NCBI RefSeq assembly: GCF_000964085.1
Contig: NZ_JZRB01000001.1
Span: forward strand, 1 to 64,000
DNA length: 64,000 nucleotides
DNA from: Luteibacter yeojuensis
GTDB taxonomy: Bacteria; Pseudomonadota; Gammaproteobacteria; Xanthomonadales; Rhodanobacteraceae
Reading direction: 5' to 3'
A program made the translations under genes and the position numbers. The notes under the pieces were generated by a model that was not told the DNA's origin, searched no databases, and worked only from the letters and a program-made list of their open reading frames with translations. Positions 27,586 to 40,847 of this stretch are shown piece by piece (within the stretch, counting starts at the first letter, position 1; every line of letters begins with the position of its first letter).

Positions 27586-28599
27586 TCAGTTGCCCACCTG
27601 CGCCTGGGTGTAGAAGCCATCCTTCACCACCAGGTCGACGTTCTGCTTGGTGAGCAGGGTGGGCGTGAGGAGGATGGTGTCGACATCCTTGGTGCCATTG
27701 TTCATCTTCGAAGTGAACTTCGGCGTCTCGCCCTTGGCGAACTGCACGGCGAGCTCCGCGGCGTCGGTGGCGATGGTCTTGATCGGCTTGTACACCGTCA
27801 TGGTCTGCGTGCCGGCCTTGATGCGCTTCACGCCCGCCAGGTCGGCATCCTGGCCCGAGACCGCCACCTTGCCGGCCAGCTTCTGGCCGTTGAGGGCGGC
27901 GACGGCGCCACCGGCCGTGCCATCGTTGGATGCCACGATGCCCTGGATGTTGTTCTTGTTGGCGGTGAGCGCGTTCTCGATGATCGACTGCGCCTTCGAG
28001 GCCAGCCACTCGTCGGTCCACTGCTGGCCGACGATCTTGACCGCGCCGCTCTTCACCAGCGGGTCGAGGATCTTCATCTGGCCCTGGCGCAGGATCTTGG
28101 CGTTGTTGTCGGTAGGCGCGCCGCCGAGCAGAAAGTAATTGCCCTTGCCGCCGGTGGCGTCGACCACGCCCTTGGCCTGCATCTCGCCCACCTTCTCGTT
28201 ATCGAACGAGATATAGGCGTCGACATCGGCGTTGAGGATGAGGCGATCGTACGAGATGACCCTGATGCCGGCTTTCTTCGCCTCCGCCACCACGGTGGTA
28301 AGCGTCTTCGCGTTGAACGGCACGATGACGATGACATCGACCTTGCGCGAGATGAGGTTTTCGATCTGCTGGATTTGCTTCTGCTCGTTGGCGTCGGCGG
28401 ACTGCACCGACACCGTCGCGCCCTTGGCCTCGGCCGCGGCCTTGAAGTAATCGCGGTCGCGCGTCCAGCGCTCGACGCGGAGGTCGTCGATGGAGAAGCC
28501 GATGACGGGCTTTTCCTTGCTCGCGTGCGCCTGCGGCGCGAAGACGCCGGCGGCGACCATGGACATGGCCAACAACGTGTGTAGGGCCTTCTGCTTCAT
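27586..28599 (-). CDS. xylF: D-xylose periplasmic binding protein
   Basis: A 337-residue binding protein with a signal peptide (MKQKALHTLLAMSMVAAGVFAPQAHA). Mature XylF motifs include PVIGFSIDDLRVERWTRDRDYF (about 32-53), NADVDAYISFDNEKVGEMQA, and ASNDGTAGGAVAAL. The ATG at 28599 has GGAG six bases ahead; a second in-frame ATG four codons earlier lies on top of that site and is less likely. It delivers xylose to XylGH. It is followed by the 44-bp palindrome. Confidence 0.93.
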   Translation of the reverse strand: MKQKALHTLLAMSMVAAGVFAPQAHASKEKPVIGFSIDDLRVERWTRDRDYFKAAAEAKGATVSVQSADANEQKQIQQIENLISRKVDVIVIVPFNAKTLTTVVAEAKKAGIRVISYDRLILNADVDAYISFDNEKVGEMQAKGVVDATGGKGNYFLLGGAPTDNNAKILRQGQMKILDPLVKSGAVKIVGQQWTDEWLASKAQSIIENALTANKNNIQGIVASNDGTAGGAVAALNGQKLAGKVAVSGQDADLAGVKRIKAGTQTMTVYKPIKTIATDAAELAVQFAKGETPKFTSKMNNGTKDVDTILLTPTLLTKQNVDLVVKDGFYTQAQVGN

Positions 28600-28626
28600 G
28601 CTGTTCTCCATCGTATGGAATCGCCC

Positions 28627-30132
28627 TCAGGACGGGCGGAAAGCGTCGCCTCGGGCGGCGTCGGTATACAGTGGCTTGAGCTGTTCGTAAGCACGGCGGA
28701 ACAAAGGGTGGCGCGTTTGCAGGAAATAAGCATGACGCGCTGCATCGGGCTCACGTACGGCAGTGACGGCGGGCATGGGGCACACCTCGTCGAGCGAAGC
28801 CGTGGGTTCCACCGCCAGGCGGGCCAGGCGCGCGGCGCCCAGGGCGGGCCCCACCTCGCCGCCGGCGCGCAGCACAAGCCGCTTGCCGAGGATGTCGGCA
28901 AGCATCTGTGTCCAGTACGCGCTGCGCGAGCCACCGCCGATCACGGTGATCTCGTCGGCGACCACGCCCGTGCCCTCGACCGCGAGCAGGCCATCGAGCA
29001 GGCCAAGGCCCACGCCCTCGAGCGTGGCGTTGGCCAGGTCGGCGCGCGTGGTGTCGGGGCCCAGGTGGGTGAACGAGCCGCGGGCATGCGGATCGTTGTG
29101 CGGCGTGCGCTCACCGGTGAGGTAGGGAAGGAACAAGGGACCACCCTCGCGCAGCCCGGCCTCTTCGGCATCGGCCAGCAGCGTGGCGACATCATCGTAG
29201 CCGGTAAGGCGTGCCGTGAAATCCAGGCAGCTGGCGGCGTTCAACATCACCGACATGAGGTGCCAGGTGCCCGGCAAGGCATGGCAGAAACTGTGCACGG
29301 CCGTCTCGGGGCTGGCTTTGAAACCATCGGAGACGGCGAAGTACACGCCCGACGTGCCCAGCGACAGCATGGCGTGGCCCGCGCGCACGATGCCCACGCC
29401 CACGGCACCTGCGGCATTGTCGCCCCCGCCCGCGGCGACGGGCACGGTATCCATGCCCCAACGCCGCGCCAGTTCGCCACTCAACCGGCCCGCCGGCTGG
29501 CTGCCCTCGAATACCTCGGGCATGTGCGCGCGCGTGAGGCCGGTGGCCGCCAGCATGGCGTCGCTCCACGCACGCTTGCGGACATCGAGCCACAGCGTGC
29601 CGGCCGCGTCGGAGGCGTCGGTCATGAATGCGCCGGTGAGGCGGAAGCGGAGGTAATCCTTCGGCAGCAGCACTTTCGCGATGCGGGCGAACACGTCGGG
29701 CTCGTGCCGGCGCACCCAGGCGAGCTTCGGCGCCGTGAAGCCCGGCATGGCCAGGTTGCCCGTGACCTCGCGGAAGCCGGGCACCTTTTCCAGCTCGGCG
29801 CATTCCACGTCGGAGCGGCCGTCGTTCCACAGGATGGCCGGGCGCAAAACCTGGTCGGCGTCATCGAGCAGCGTGGCGCCATGCATCTGCCCCGAAAGGC
29901 CGATGGCGGCGACGCGGCGTGCCTCCTGCCCCTGCAGCACCTGCGCCACCGCGGCTTCGGTCGCGGCCCACCACGCCGCGGGATCCTGCTCCGACCAGCG
30001 CGGCCGTGGGTGCTGCACGGTGAGCGGGCTCGACGCGCTGGCACGCACCTCGCCCCGTGCGTCGATAAGCACGGCCTTGACCGAGGACGTGCCCAGGTCG
30101 ATGCCGAGGTACAAACGTGCCGAAGCGTCCAT
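28627..30132 (-). CDS. xylB: Xylulokinase
   Basis: A 501-residue FGGY-family kinase that phosphorylates D-xylulose to the 5-phosphate. The N-terminal GIDLGTSSVKAVLID (about 10-24) is the phosphate-binding start, SGQMHGATLLD (about 77-87) is the xylulokinase substrate signature, and LSLGTSGVYF plus GGGSRSAYW form the ATP site. The start is taken as MDAS at 30132, 13 bp after the xylA stop; ATGs at 30144 and 30153 overlap xylA and cannot be excluded. Confidence 0.93.
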   Translation of the reverse strand: MDASARLYLGIDLGTSSVKAVLIDARGEVRASASSPLTVQHPRPRWSEQDPAAWWAATEAAVAQVLQGQEARRVAAIGLSGQMHGATLLDDADQVLRPAILWNDGRSDVECAELEKVPGFREVTGNLAMPGFTAPKLAWVRRHEPDVFARIAKVLLPKDYLRFRLTGAFMTDASDAAGTLWLDVRKRAWSDAMLAATGLTRAHMPEVFEGSQPAGRLSGELARRWGMDTVPVAAGGGDNAAGAVGVGIVRAGHAMLSLGTSGVYFAVSDGFKASPETAVHSFCHALPGTWHLMSVMLNAASCLDFTARLTGYDDVATLLADAEEAGLREGGPLFLPYLTGERTPHNDPHARGSFTHLGPDTTRADLANATLEGVGLGLLDGLLAVEGTGVVADEITVIGGGSRSAYWTQMLADILGKRLVLRAGGEVGPALGAARLARLAVEPTASLDEVCPMPAVTAVREPDAARHAYFLQTRHPLFRRAYEQLKPLYTDAARGDAFRPS

Positions 30133-30145
30133 GTCAGGTTCCATA

Positions 30146-31462
30146 TCACCCATAGATATAGCGGTTGACGATGTTTTCGAGCAACTCCTGCTGGCCCGAG
30201 GCGTGCCGCGGCTGCAGGCCACGCGCGATAGCCTCGTCGGATAGCGAAGCCAGCGTGAAGCCACCGTCCATGACCTTCGCACCAAACTCGGCATCCCAGC
30301 CCGCGTAGCGCCGCGCCTTCATCTCGGCCAGCGTATCGTTCTCCAGCATCTTCACCGCGCGCTCGAGGCCCAGTGCCAGCGTATCGATGGCGCCGATGTG
30401 GCCGTGGAACAGATCGGCCGCGTCGTGGCTCTGCCGGCGCACCTTGGTGTCGAAGTTGAACCCACCCGTGGTGAAACCGCCAGCCTTGAGGATCTCGTAA
30501 GTGACCAGGGTCATTTCCTCGACGCTGTTGGGGAACTGGTCGGTATCCCAGCCATTCTGCGGATCGCCGCGGTTGGCATCGATGGAGCCGAAAAGGCCCA
30601 GTGCGATGGACGTGGCGACCTCGTGCTGGAACGAATGGCCGGCCAGCGTGGCGTGGTTGGCCTCGAGGTTGGTCTTTACCTCGTTCTCCAGCCCGAAATC
30701 CTTGAGGAAGCCATACACCGTGGCGGTGTCGTAATCATACTGGTGCTTGGTGGGCTCTTGCGGCTTGGGCTCGATGAGGATGGTGCCCTTGAAGCCGAGC
30801 TTGTGCTTGTGTTCCACCACCATCTGGAAGAAGCGGCCCAACTGCCGGCGCTCGCGCTTCAGGTCGGTGTTGAGCAGCGTGTCGTAGCCTTCGCGGCCGC
30901 CCCACAGCACGTAGTTGGCACCGCCCAGGCGGTGCGTGGCCTCCATGGCGTGCCGCACCTGCGTGGCCGCGTACGCGAACACCTCGGGCTGCGGGTTGGT
31001 CGCGGCGCCTGCCGCGTAGCGCGGGTGGCTGAACACGTTGGCGGTGCCCCAGAGCAGCTTCATGCCGGTCTCGGCCTGCTTGCGTTCGAGCACATCGACC
31101 ATGGCGCCGAAATTGGTGCGATAGTCGGCGAGGCTGTTGCCCTCGGGGGCCACGTCGGTGTCGTGGAAGGTGTAGAACGGCACGCCCAGGCGGGTGAAGA
31201 AATCGAATGCCGCATCGGCTTTCTCGCGGGCCTTCGCCATCGGCTCCCCCGCCTGCTGCCACGGCCGCTCGAACGTGCCCGCGCCGAACACATCCGAACC
31301 CGGCCAGACGAACGTGTGCCAGTAACACACCGCCAGGCGAAGGTGCTCGGCCATGGTCTTGCCCAGCAGCGTGCGGCTGGCGTCGTAATGGTGGAATGCC
31401 AGCGGGTTGTCGGATCCCGGGCCTTCGTAGGCGATCTTCGGGATGCTCGAGAAATACGACAT
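30146..31462 (-). CDS. xylA: Xylose isomerase
   Basis: A 438-residue xylose isomerase that converts D-xylose to D-xylulose. The signatures [16 protein letters not shown] (about 185-200), [15 protein letters not shown] with the metal ligand Glu (about 232-246), [13 protein letters not shown] and [19 protein letters not shown] are complete. [10 protein letters not shown] carries the catalytic His/Asp pair. It is the promoter-proximal gene of xylABFGH, divergent from xylR across a 153-bp control region. The length is typical of the longer class II isomerases. Confidence 0.96.
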   Translation of the reverse strand: MSYFSSIPKIAYEGPGSDNPLAFHHYDASRTLLGKTMAEHLRLAVCYWHTFVWPGSDVFGAGTFERPWQQAGEPMAKAREKADAAFDFFTRLGVPFYTFHDTDVAPEGNSLADYRTNFGAMVDVLERKQAETGMKLLWGTANVFSHPRYAAGAATNPQPEVFAYAATQVRHAMEATHRLGGANYVLWGGREGYDTLLNTDLKRERRQLGRFFQMVVEHKHKLGFKGTILIEPKPQEPTKHQYDYDTATVYGFLKDFGLENEVKTNLEANHATLAGHSFQHEVATSIALGLFGSIDANRGDPQNGWDTDQFPNSVEEMTLVTYEILKAGGFTTGGFNFDTKVRRQSHDAADLFHGHIGAIDTLALGLERAVKMLENDTLAEMKARRYAGWDAEFGAKVMDGGFTLASLSDEAIARGLQPRHASGQQELLENIVNRYIYG

Positions 31463-31615
31463 AACGATTCCTTGACGAACGTGGGGACGAATCCCAACGA
31501 TGCTCACCAGCGGGGGCACGCGGTGCAATTGCGATTTCAGGCGCCCCTCCTGCCCTTTTTCCTGCCGCGACGCGTCATGGCCTAAACCGCCGTTCCCTGC
31601 TAGTTTCCCTGGTCC
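31463..31615. promoter_or_regulatory. xylA-xylR divergent control region
   Basis: This 153-bp gap separates the xylose operon from its regulator and must contain both promoters and the XylR sites. I could not pick out a convincing repeated operator by eye; CGATGCTCACCAGCG and GCAATTGC stretches are the only minor symmetries. Confidence 0.45.
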
Positions 31616-32794
31616 ATGGCACCGCATCGCATCGCACTGCTGTTCAATGCCAACAAGGTCTATGACCGCCAGGTCATCGCGGGCATTGGGCAATACCTCA
31701 ACAGTACCCGCGTGGAATGGGATCTCTTCCTCGAGGAGGATTTCCGCAGCCGCATGCGTGACATCCACCTTTTCCGGGGCGACGGCGTCATCGCCGACTT
31801 CGACGACCCCGAAACCGAGGCGGCGCTGCGCGAGCTAAGCATCCCGGTCGTGGCGGTTGGTGGCTCGTACCACGATGCCACGCGCTACCCGGCCGCCGTG
31901 CCCTACATCGCCACCGATAACGCGAAGCTGGTGCGGCTTGCCTACGACCACCTGATCGAGCAGGGCCTGGCGCGCTTCGCGCTGTACAGCATCCCCGAGC
32001 TGCCGGGCAGCCGCTGGGCGCAGGAGCGCGAGCACGCGTTCCGCGGCATCGTGGCGGCGGAGAAGGTCGAAGGCCTGGTCTACCAGGGTTCGCCCACCAC
32101 CGCCGGCGGCTGGGGCGAGGCGGTGGAGCACCTCGTCGCCTGGCTGGCCGGCCTGCCCAAGCCCATCGGCCTCATCGCGGTCACCGATGCCCGCGCACGC
32201 CAGTTGCTGCAGGCCTGCGTCATCGGTGGCATCGCCGTGCCGGAACAGGTGGCCATCGTCGGCATCGACAACGACCCCATGGCGCAGTTGCTGAACCGCA
32301 TCCCGCTCACCTCGGTGATCCAGGGGGCGGAGGAAATGGGCCGCACGGCCGCGCACGTGCTCCACCAGATGCTGCGCGGCATGGATTGCGCCAGCACGCG
32401 CATCGTCGTGCCGCCCGTGGGCATCAACGTGCAGGTGTCGAGCAAGTTCCAGCCGCTGCGCAGCCCGCACGTGATGCGCGCCAGCCATTACATCCGCCAG
32501 TACGGCTGCCTGGGGATCAAGACCGAGCAGGTGGCCGATTACGTCGGCGTCTCGCGCACCGTGCTCGAGGAACACTTCAAGCGCGAACTGAAGCAGACCG
32601 TGCACCAGGCCATCCTGAAGCACAAGCTCGACACGGCCTGCGAACTCATCCTCGGCGGCGAAGCCACGCTGGCGGATATCGCCGTGCGCTGCGGCTTCAC
32701 GTCGCTGCCTTACCTCTACGCGGTGTTCCGCCGCGAGTACGACTGCACGCCGCGCCAATACCTCGAACGCCACCGCGCCACCACGGCTTCCTGA
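31616..32794 (+). CDS. xylR: XylR-type activator of the xylose operon
   Basis: A 392-residue regulator that joins a LacI/periplasmic-binding-like sensor domain (about 5-270, [19 protein letters not shown] onward) to a C-terminal AraC-type DNA-binding domain (about 285-388, with [23 protein letters not shown] and [31 protein letters not shown] as its two helix-turn-helices). This is the architecture of E. coli XylR, which activates xylAB and xylFGH on binding xylose. It is divergent from xylA, and its stop overlaps the galM start. Confidence 0.94.
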   Translation: MAPHRIALLFNANKVYDRQVIAGIGQYLNSTRVEWDLFLEEDFRSRMRDIHLFRGDGVIADFDDPETEAALRELSIPVVAVGGSYHDATRYPAAVPYIATDNAKLVRLAYDHLIEQGLARFALYSIPELPGSRWAQEREHAFRGIVAAEKVEGLVYQGSPTTAGGWGEAVEHLVAWLAGLPKPIGLIAVTDARARQLLQACVIGGIAVPEQVAIVGIDNDPMAQLLNRIPLTSVIQGAEEMGRTAAHVLHQMLRGMDCASTRIVVPPVGINVQVSSKFQPLRSPHVMRASHYIRQYGCLGIKTEQVADYVGVSRTVLEEHFKRELKQTVHQAILKHKLDTACELILGGEATLADIAVRCGFTSLPYLYAVFRREYDCTPRQYLERHRATTAS

Positions 32795-33837
32795 TGCCCA
32801 TCTCCGAACCCACCGCCTGGGGCCAGCTGCCCGACGGCCGCCCCCTCCACCGCTGGACCCTGCGCAACGCCGCCGGTGCCCGCGTCGACATCACCGACCT
32901 GGGGGGCACCCTGCTCTCGTGGCAGGCGCCCGACCGCCAGGGGAGCGTGGGCGACGTGCTGCTGGGCCACGCCGATGCCGCGGCGTACCTCGCCGCCACC
33001 GCGTACATGGGCGGCATCGTCGGGCGCTGGGCCAACCGCATCCGCGGGGGGCGCTTCCAGCTCGACGGCATCGGGCACAAAGTGGACCGCAACGACGGCG
33101 ACAACCACCTGCATGGCGGCCACGAGGGTTTCCACCACCGCCGGTGGGACGTGGAGCGCGACGGCGAGGCGCTGCTGCTTCGCCTGGCCTCACCGGAGGG
33201 CGACGGCGGTTTCCCTGGCGACGTGCGCGTGCAGCTGCGCGTGGCCCTGGGAGACGACGGCACCCTGGCGCTTGCCTATGAGGCCACCGCGGATGCGCCC
33301 ACGCCACTGAACCTCACCGCGCACCCGTACTTCAACCTCAACGACCGCCGCGACGATATCCGCGACCACGTCATCCGCATCGACGCCGACGAATTCCTTG
33401 CCACCGATGCCACGGCCATCCCAACGGGCCGCCAGCATGTCTCCGGCACCGCCTTCGATTTCCGCGAGCCCGCGCCCATCGGCTCGCGGCTGTACTGGCC
33501 CGATCCACAACTGCGCGTGGCCGGTGGCTTCGACCACTGCTACGTGCCGCGCGGGGCGGTCGGCGCGGCGCCACGCGTCGTCGCCGTCGTGGCCGAGCCC
33601 TCGAGCGGCCGGCGGCTCACCGTGGAAACCGACCGGCCCGGCCTGCAGTTCTACAGCGGCCAGAAGCTGGCCGGGCAGCTCGATCGCCAGGGGCACCCCT
33701 ATGGCGCCTTCGCGGGGTTCGCGCTCGAGGCGCAGGCGTTCCCGGACGTGGTGAACACCGATGACGCCGAACTGGGCATCCTGCGGCCAGGCGAGGTGTA
33801 CCGCCAGCTGACCCGATACCGCCTCGACACGCTCTAG
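32794..33837 (+). CDS. galM: Aldose 1-epimerase
   Basis: A 347-residue mutarotase that interconverts alpha and beta sugar anomers. The conserved segments GRWANRIRGGRF (about 73-84), NHLHGGHEGFHHRRW (about 106-120), NLTAHPYFNL with the catalytic His, and FALEAQAFPD with the catalytic Glu are present. The ATG overlaps the xylR stop (ATGA), so the two are co-translated. In this setting it most likely speeds anomerisation of xylose for the isomerase. Confidence 0.9.
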   Translation: MPISEPTAWGQLPDGRPLHRWTLRNAAGARVDITDLGGTLLSWQAPDRQGSVGDVLLGHADAAAYLAATAYMGGIVGRWANRIRGGRFQLDGIGHKVDRNDGDNHLHGGHEGFHHRRWDVERDGEALLLRLASPEGDGGFPGDVRVQLRVALGDDGTLALAYEATADAPTPLNLTAHPYFNLNDRRDDIRDHVIRIDADEFLATDATAIPTGRQHVSGTAFDFREPAPIGSRLYWPDPQLRVAGGFDHCYVPRGAVGAAPRVVAVVAEPSSGRRLTVETDRPGLQFYSGQKLAGQLDRQGHPYGAFAGFALEAQAFPDVVNTDDAELGILRPGEVYRQLTRYRLDTL

Positions 33838-33851
33838 CACCCCTGCCCCTT

Positions 33852-33895
33852 GTGGGAGCGCGCTTGCGCGCGATCGCGCGCAAGCGCGCTCCCAC
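33852..33895. repeat. Perfect 44-bp REP-like palindrome after galM
   Basis: Identical over 44 bases to the palindrome at 27527-27570. A short duplicate of its end (GCTCCCACACAAC) follows at 33903-33915, suggesting local duplication or slippage. Confidence 0.9.
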
Positions 33896-33957
33896 ACAAC
33901 ATGCTCCCACACAACATAAAGGGCGCCGGAACGGCCAAACCCGGGTAAAATGCCCGG

Positions 33958-35838
<1,881 letters not shown>

Positions 35839-35858
35839 AGTAAAGAGCCTCGTCCCCT

Positions 35859-35952
35859 GTAGGAGCCCGCTTGCGGGCGACAGCTTTCGCGATGGCGGAA
35901 CAGGGCCTGTGGCCGTTTCGCGAAAAGATGTCGCCCACGCGTGGGCTCCTAC
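35859..35952. repeat. REP-like inverted pair (AGCCCGC type)
   Basis: GTAGGAGCCCGCTTGCGGGC faces a diverged copy ending GTGGGCTCCTAC, with an inner TTTCGCGA/TTTCGCGAAA symmetry. It is a third sequence type sharing the same outer frame as the other elements and lies between the convergent uup and chemoreceptor genes. Confidence 0.8.
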
Positions 35953-35969
35953 AGTGAAGCGCGCCGGCG

Positions 35970-37955
35970 TTACAGGCGGAACGCTTCAACCACGCGCGCC
36001 AGCGCCGCCGCCTGCCCTTCCAGGCTCTTCGCCGCCGCGGCGGCTTCTTCCACCAGCGCCGAATTCTGCTGCGTGGAGTCGTCCATCCGGGCCACGGCGT
36101 GGTTGATGCGGCCGATCTGCTCGCTCTGCTCCGAGGAGGCGCGGCTGATCTCGCCCATCAGGCCCGCCACGTCGCGGATGCGGCCGATGACGGCGTGCAT
36201 GTTCCGCCCCGCGTCCGTGACAAGGCCGTGGCCGACATCCACCTGCTCCACCGATGCGGTGATGAGCTGTTCGATTTCCTTCGACGCCTTGGCGCTGCGC
36301 TGCGCGAGGTTGCGCACTTCTTCCGCCACCACCGCGAAGCCCTTGCCCTGCTCGCCCGCGCGTGCCGCTTCCACGGCCGCGTTCAGCGCCAGGATATTGG
36401 TCTGGAACGCGATGCCATTGATGATGCCAACGACATCGACGATGCGCTGTGCCGAGGCCTGGATGCCGTTCATCGATGCCACGGCGTCGGCCATCGCGCT
36501 GGCCTCCTGCTGCACGGCCACGCTGGCCCCTTCGGCCAGCGCGCTCGCGCGTGCCGCGTGGCCTGCGTTATCGCGCACGGTGCGGGTGAGCAGGTCGAGG
36601 CTGGCGGCGGTCATCTGCAGTTCCGCCGCCTGGCGCTCGGTGCGCATCGACAAGTCGGTATTGCCGGCCGCGATCTCCGATGTGCTGCCCGTCATGCTCG
36701 CCGTGGCACGGCGCACCGATTCGGCGATGCTACCCACGCCATCGCCGATGCCGTCGATCGCGTTCATGAGCTGGCCGATCTCGTCGCCGCGGGTGGAAGC
36801 CAGCCGCGCGGTAAGGTCGCCGGCGGCCATGCGGCTGGCTGCCTGCACGGCGGACGACAGCGGCCGCGTGATGCGCACCCGGATGGCGATGAACAGCAAC
36901 ACGCACAATACGCCCACGATCACGAGGCTGCTGCCGATGGCCACGTTGCGCAGGTGGCGCACGGGGGCGTAAAGCTCTGCCGTGTCGACGGTGCCTGCCA
37001 CCATCCAGTGCCACGACGGGTCGGTGTCGAACACGGCCAGGCGCTCCACGTCGCGGTCCCCCACCGCCACGCGGTAACGCGCCTCGCCTTTCCCCGCTTG
37101 CAGCATGGGGCCGAACACCGGCTTGCCATCGGTGCCGAGCGCCTTCAGCGCCGCGCCGTCGGCTTTCGCCGCGTCATCGGCCAGCGCGGGGTCGACGATG
37201 TACGAGCCGTAACGCTTGCCCGCCGCCGCGTCGATCACCGAGTAATGCCCGGTCTCACCGATGCGGATGGACGAGATCTGCGCCTGCAGCGCCGCCATCT
37301 CCTGGGTGATCTCGACGCCGACGAACCACGCGCCGATGACCTGGCCACCGGCGTCACGCACGGGCTCGTAGCGCGTGATGTACGGCTTGCCGAACAACAC
37401 GGCCGGGCCACCGTAGCCCTTGCCGGCCAGCAGCAGCGGGAACGCCGGGTGGGCATGGTCGATCGACGTGCCCACGGCACGGGAACCATCCTGCTTCTTC
37501 AGCGAGGTGGTGACGCGGATGAAATCCTGGCCATCGCGCACGAACAGCGTGGCCACGACGTGCGCGCGGTCGGAGAACTCATCCACGAGCGCGAAGTCGT
37601 TATTGATCGCCTTGCCCGCTAGCGACATCGTCGGCACCGTGCGATCCCCCATGGTCACGCGGTGCTTCTCGTCGGTGGCCAGCCTGTCGGCCGGGAAGTA
37701 GGTCTCGAAGACGGCAAGGAAGCGGTCGGATTCGGCCAGCAGCGCACCGCTGAACGTGTTCACCATGGCGATGATGGCGTGGTTGCCCCGGGCCAGGTCG
37801 TCGCGCGCCCGGGTCTCCAGCTCGCGTGAGACGAGCGTGGTGACCAGCACGGTGAGGGCGGCGATGCCCAGCGAGACGATGGCGACGACGAGCAACGTGA
37901 GGCGCGCGCCCACGCTGAGGCCGCGCCAACGGGCGCGACCGAGGGTGTTCTTCAT
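35970..37955 (-). CDS. Methyl-accepting chemotaxis protein
   Basis: A 661-residue chemoreceptor. The first membrane helix ([24 protein letters not shown], about 19-42) leads into a periplasmic Cache-type sensor of about 270 residues. The second helix ([19 protein letters not shown], about 330-348) is followed by HAMP and the signalling domain, whose hairpin tip reads [38 protein letters not shown]. No C-terminal CheR-binding pentapeptide is evident. The ligand is unknown. It stands alone here, without che genes nearby. Confidence 0.92.
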   Translation of the reverse strand: MKNTLGRARWRGLSVGARLTLLVVAIVSLGIAALTVLVTTLVSRELETRARDDLARGNHAIIAMVNTFSGALLAESDRFLAVFETYFPADRLATDEKHRVTMGDRTVPTMSLAGKAINNDFALVDEFSDRAHVVATLFVRDGQDFIRVTTSLKKQDGSRAVGTSIDHAHPAFPLLLAGKGYGGPAVLFGKPYITRYEPVRDAGGQVIGAWFVGVEITQEMAALQAQISSIRIGETGHYSVIDAAAGKRYGSYIVDPALADDAAKADGAALKALGTDGKPVFGPMLQAGKGEARYRVAVGDRDVERLAVFDTDPSWHWMVAGTVDTAELYAPVRHLRNVAIGSSLVIVGVLCVLLFIAIRVRITRPLSSAVQAASRMAAGDLTARLASTRGDEIGQLMNAIDGIGDGVGSIAESVRRATASMTGSTSEIAAGNTDLSMRTERQAAELQMTAASLDLLTRTVRDNAGHAARASALAEGASVAVQQEASAMADAVASMNGIQASAQRIVDVVGIINGIAFQTNILALNAAVEAARAGEQGKGFAVVAEEVRNLAQRSAKASKEIEQLITASVEQVDVGHGLVTDAGRNMHAVIGRIRDVAGLMGEISRASSEQSEQIGRINHAVARMDDSTQQNSALVEEAAAAAKSLEGQAAALARVVEAFRL

Positions 37956-38044
37956 GATGGGTAACCTGCAATGGGGGGACAGGCCCGCGCGGCACGCGGG
38001 CCTTGCACCGCCCTAATTCGGCAGGCTTCGAGCCAGCTTTAGGG

Positions 38045-40750
38045 CTAGCCCGTATTCTGAAGCCCCTGTGAGACGCCGTTGACGCAAGCGACCAGGGCGT
38101 TCAGCAGGGCATCGTCCTTGCCGCCGGTGGCGCGCCAGCGCTTCAGCAGGTCGACCTGGAGCAGGCTCATCGGGTCCACGTACGGGTTGCGCAGGCGGAT
38201 CGAAGTGGCCAGGCGCGGCTCGCGCTGGAGCAGCTCGGTGGCACCCTTCAGCTTCAGCACCCAGTGCACCGTGCGCTCGAACTCCTCGCGTACCTTCGGG
38301 AAGAACCGTTCGTGCAGCGGCCCTGCCAGCTCGGAGAAGGCCTCGGCGATGCCGATATCGGCCTTCGCCAGCACCATCTCCACGTCGTCGAGCATGGTGG
38401 CGAAGAACGGCCACTCATGCGCCATGCGCGACAGGGTTTCCTCGCCGCATTCCCTGGCCACCGCCTCGAGCGCGCCGCCCAGGCCATACCAGCCGGTGAG
38501 CACCGCGCGGCATTGCGTCCACGAGAACACCCACGGGATGGCGCGCAGGTCCTCCACGCCCTTCATGCTGCGGCGTCGCGCCGGGCGCGATCCGAGGGTC
38601 ATGCGTTCGATCACGTCGATGGGCGTGGCGCCACGGAAATACTCGACGAACCCATCCATGTCAACGAACGCGCGGTAGGCCTTCCGGCTTTCGTCGGAGA
38701 GCCGCACCATCACGTCCTTCCAGCCCGCCTCGCGCACCTCGGCCACCCGTGGGCGCAGCGATGCGCGCATGACGGCGCCGAGCGTCTGTTCCATGTTGCG
38801 CACGGCCAGCGCGCGGATGCCGTACTTGCGGTGGATGACTTCACCCTGTTCCGTCACGCGCAGCACGCCGCCGACGGAACCACGCGGCGAAGCCATGAGC
38901 GCGGGCGTGATGCGCGAACCGCCGCGGCTGGCCGAGCCGCCGCGGCCGTGGAAGAACGCGACGCGGATGCCCGCCTTCTGCGCCACCTCCAGCAACTCGA
39001 CCTGCGCACGCTGCAGGCTCCACTTCGAGGCGACGGTGCCGCCATCCTTGCCGCTGTCGGAGTAGCCCAGCATCACCCACTGGCGGTCGCCGCGCGCTTT
39101 CAGGTGCGCGCGGTACACCGGGTCGTCAAGCAGCGCCTGCAGTGTGGCCGGCCCGCCCTTCAGGTCGTCGATGGTCTCGAACAGCGGCGCCACGTCGAGC
39201 GGCACGCGGCCGTCTTCCAGCAGGCCGCCGCGACGCGCCAGGGCCAGCACGGCGAGTACGTCGGCCGCGGTCTCGGCCATGCTGATGATGTAGAGGCCCG
39301 TGGCTTCGGTGCCGTAGCGCTTGCGTGAATCGGCCAGCGTCGCGAACACATCGCGCAGCATGCCCGCGGCATCGTTGCCCTCGCCGGCGACGAAGCTGCG
39401 TTCGCCGGCCGCATACGGGCGCAGGGCCTTCACGCGCGACTCGGCATCGCGATCGGCCCAGCCGCTGTCGTCGAGCAGCGCACCCAGGGCCTCGTCGTGC
39501 ACGCGCGCATCCTGGCGCACGTCGAGGCGGGCGAGGTGAAAGCCGAACGTACGCGCACGCCACAGCAGCCGGCCCACGGCGTAGGCCCCGGCATGGCGGC
39601 CGCTGTGGTTCAGCAGGCTTTTTTCCACCAGCGCGATGTCGTCGATGAAGTCGTTGGCCGAGGCGTACGCCGCCTCGCCTTCATGTTGCGTGGCATCCAG
39701 CCGCGCGGCGACGAAGGTGAGGAACGCGCGATACGGCATGTCGGCGTGGCGCGGGCGGATGCGCGCGGCGGCATCGGGCAGTTGCTCGCGGTAATCGTCG
39801 AGGCGGCGCGACAGCTTGTCGTCGAGCGTGACACGGTCGCTCGTCTGGCTGAGCAGGCGGCCGAGCTCATTCACGCCTTCCACGTAGCGCTCCAGCACCA
39901 GCGCGCGCTGCGCGGACAGCGTGGCTGCGATGGTGTCGGCATTGACGTTGGGGTTGCCGTCCATGTCGCCACCCACCCAGGTAGCGAAGCGCAGCACGCG
40001 GGGCACCTTCACGCCATCGCCGTAGTGCTCGGCAATCGCCTGTTCCAGCGATTCATACAAGGCCGGCAGCACGCGGTAGATCGGCCGCGAAATGTAGAAC
40101 CCGACGTGGTCGAACTCGTCGGAGACGCTGGGCCGCACCGGCGAGGCCTCGGCCGTCTGCCAGCCCGCCGACAGCGCCATGAGTATGCGGGCGTCGTCGT
40201 CGCGTAGCTCCTGCGGCGTGCGGGTGGGGTCGAACTCGTCGACCAGCGCGCGGACGATCTCCTGCTCCTTCTCCAGCAACGAGCGGCGCACGGCCTCGGT
40301 CGGGTGGGCCGTGAACACGGGCTCGACATCGAGCTTGCCCAGCAGGGTGGCCAGTTCCTCGGCGGTGACGCCCTCGGCCTTCAGCTGGCCGACCACGGCG
40401 GCCAGCGATTCGGGCTGCGGCGAGCCGCCCTCGCGCTGGTAATCGCGGCGGCGGCGGATGCGGTGCACCCGCTCGGCGGTGTTCACGGCCTGGAAATAGG
40501 TGGCGAAGGCACGGGCCAGCGATTCGGCATCCCTGGCCTCCAGGCCGGTCAGGCTCTCGGCCAGGGCGCCCGCGTCATCGCCCGTGCGGCGGCGGTGGAT
40601 GGCCGTGGTGCGTACGGCCTCGACCCGCTCGAAGAAGGCCTGCCCGCCCTGTTCAGCCAGCATCTGGCCCACCAGGGCGCCCAGCCGGCGCACATCTTCG
40701 CGCAAGGGCCCGTCGTGCGGGAGGAATTCCGGGTCGCGTGTGGCTTCCAT
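38045..40750 (-). CDS. ppc: Phosphoenolpyruvate carboxylase
   Basis: A 901-residue PEP carboxylase, which makes oxaloacetate from PEP and bicarbonate. The signatures [13 protein letters not shown] (about 144-156), [12 protein letters not shown] (about 556-567), [13 protein letters not shown] (about 594-606) and the invariant C-terminus QNTG are present. Length is normal. It supplies the TCA cycle anaplerotically; the aromatic pathway at the left of the window also ends in oxaloacetate and pyruvate. It is divergent from ahcY, and the 196-bp gap between them holds the ahcY control region. Confidence 0.96.
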   Translation of the reverse strand: MEATRDPEFLPHDGPLREDVRRLGALVGQMLAEQGGQAFFERVEAVRTTAIHRRRTGDDAGALAESLTGLEARDAESLARAFATYFQAVNTAERVHRIRRRRDYQREGGSPQPESLAAVVGQLKAEGVTAEELATLLGKLDVEPVFTAHPTEAVRRSLLEKEQEIVRALVDEFDPTRTPQELRDDDARILMALSAGWQTAEASPVRPSVSDEFDHVGFYISRPIYRVLPALYESLEQAIAEHYGDGVKVPRVLRFATWVGGDMDGNPNVNADTIAATLSAQRALVLERYVEGVNELGRLLSQTSDRVTLDDKLSRRLDDYREQLPDAAARIRPRHADMPYRAFLTFVAARLDATQHEGEAAYASANDFIDDIALVEKSLLNHSGRHAGAYAVGRLLWRARTFGFHLARLDVRQDARVHDEALGALLDDSGWADRDAESRVKALRPYAAGERSFVAGEGNDAAGMLRDVFATLADSRKRYGTEATGLYIISMAETAADVLAVLALARRGGLLEDGRVPLDVAPLFETIDDLKGGPATLQALLDDPVYRAHLKARGDRQWVMLGYSDSGKDGGTVASKWSLQRAQVELLEVAQKAGIRVAFFHGRGGSASRGGSRITPALMASPRGSVGGVLRVTEQGEVIHRKYGIRALAVRNMEQTLGAVMRASLRPRVAEVREAGWKDVMVRLSDESRKAYRAFVDMDGFVEYFRGATPIDVIERMTLGSRPARRRSMKGVEDLRAIPWVFSWTQCRAVLTGWYGLGGALEAVARECGEETLSRMAHEWPFFATMLDDVEMVLAKADIGIAEAFSELAGPLHERFFPKVREEFERTVHWVLKLKGATELLQREPRLATSIRLRNPYVDPMSLLQVDLLKRWRATGGKDDALLNALVACVNGVSQGLQNTG

Positions 40751-40800
40751 CAGTCTCTCTACCAGGGGAGAAACCCCGAGAGTACCGAAAAACGTGTAGT

Positions 40801-40828
40801 CATCTGATCATCCGCATTCCGAGATATA
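40801..40828 (+). promoter_or_regulatory. Methionine-cycle palindromic operator and promoter (ahcY copy)
   Basis: CATCTGATCATCCGCATTCC followed by GAGATATA aligns without a gap to the metF copy at 19 of 28 positions. It is the least symmetric of the four sites. TATAAT (40825-40830) overlaps its right end as a good -10 box and would start transcription about 10 bp before the SAH riboswitch. Confidence 0.6.
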
Positions 40829-40847
40829 ATCCGTGATCGTTCTCCCC

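Noticed and set aside
37980-38005. Terminator between ppc and the chemoreceptor gene
   Set aside because: There is a GC-rich hairpin (AGGCCCGCG with CGCGGGCCT) but no T tract on either strand, so a terminator call is not supported.
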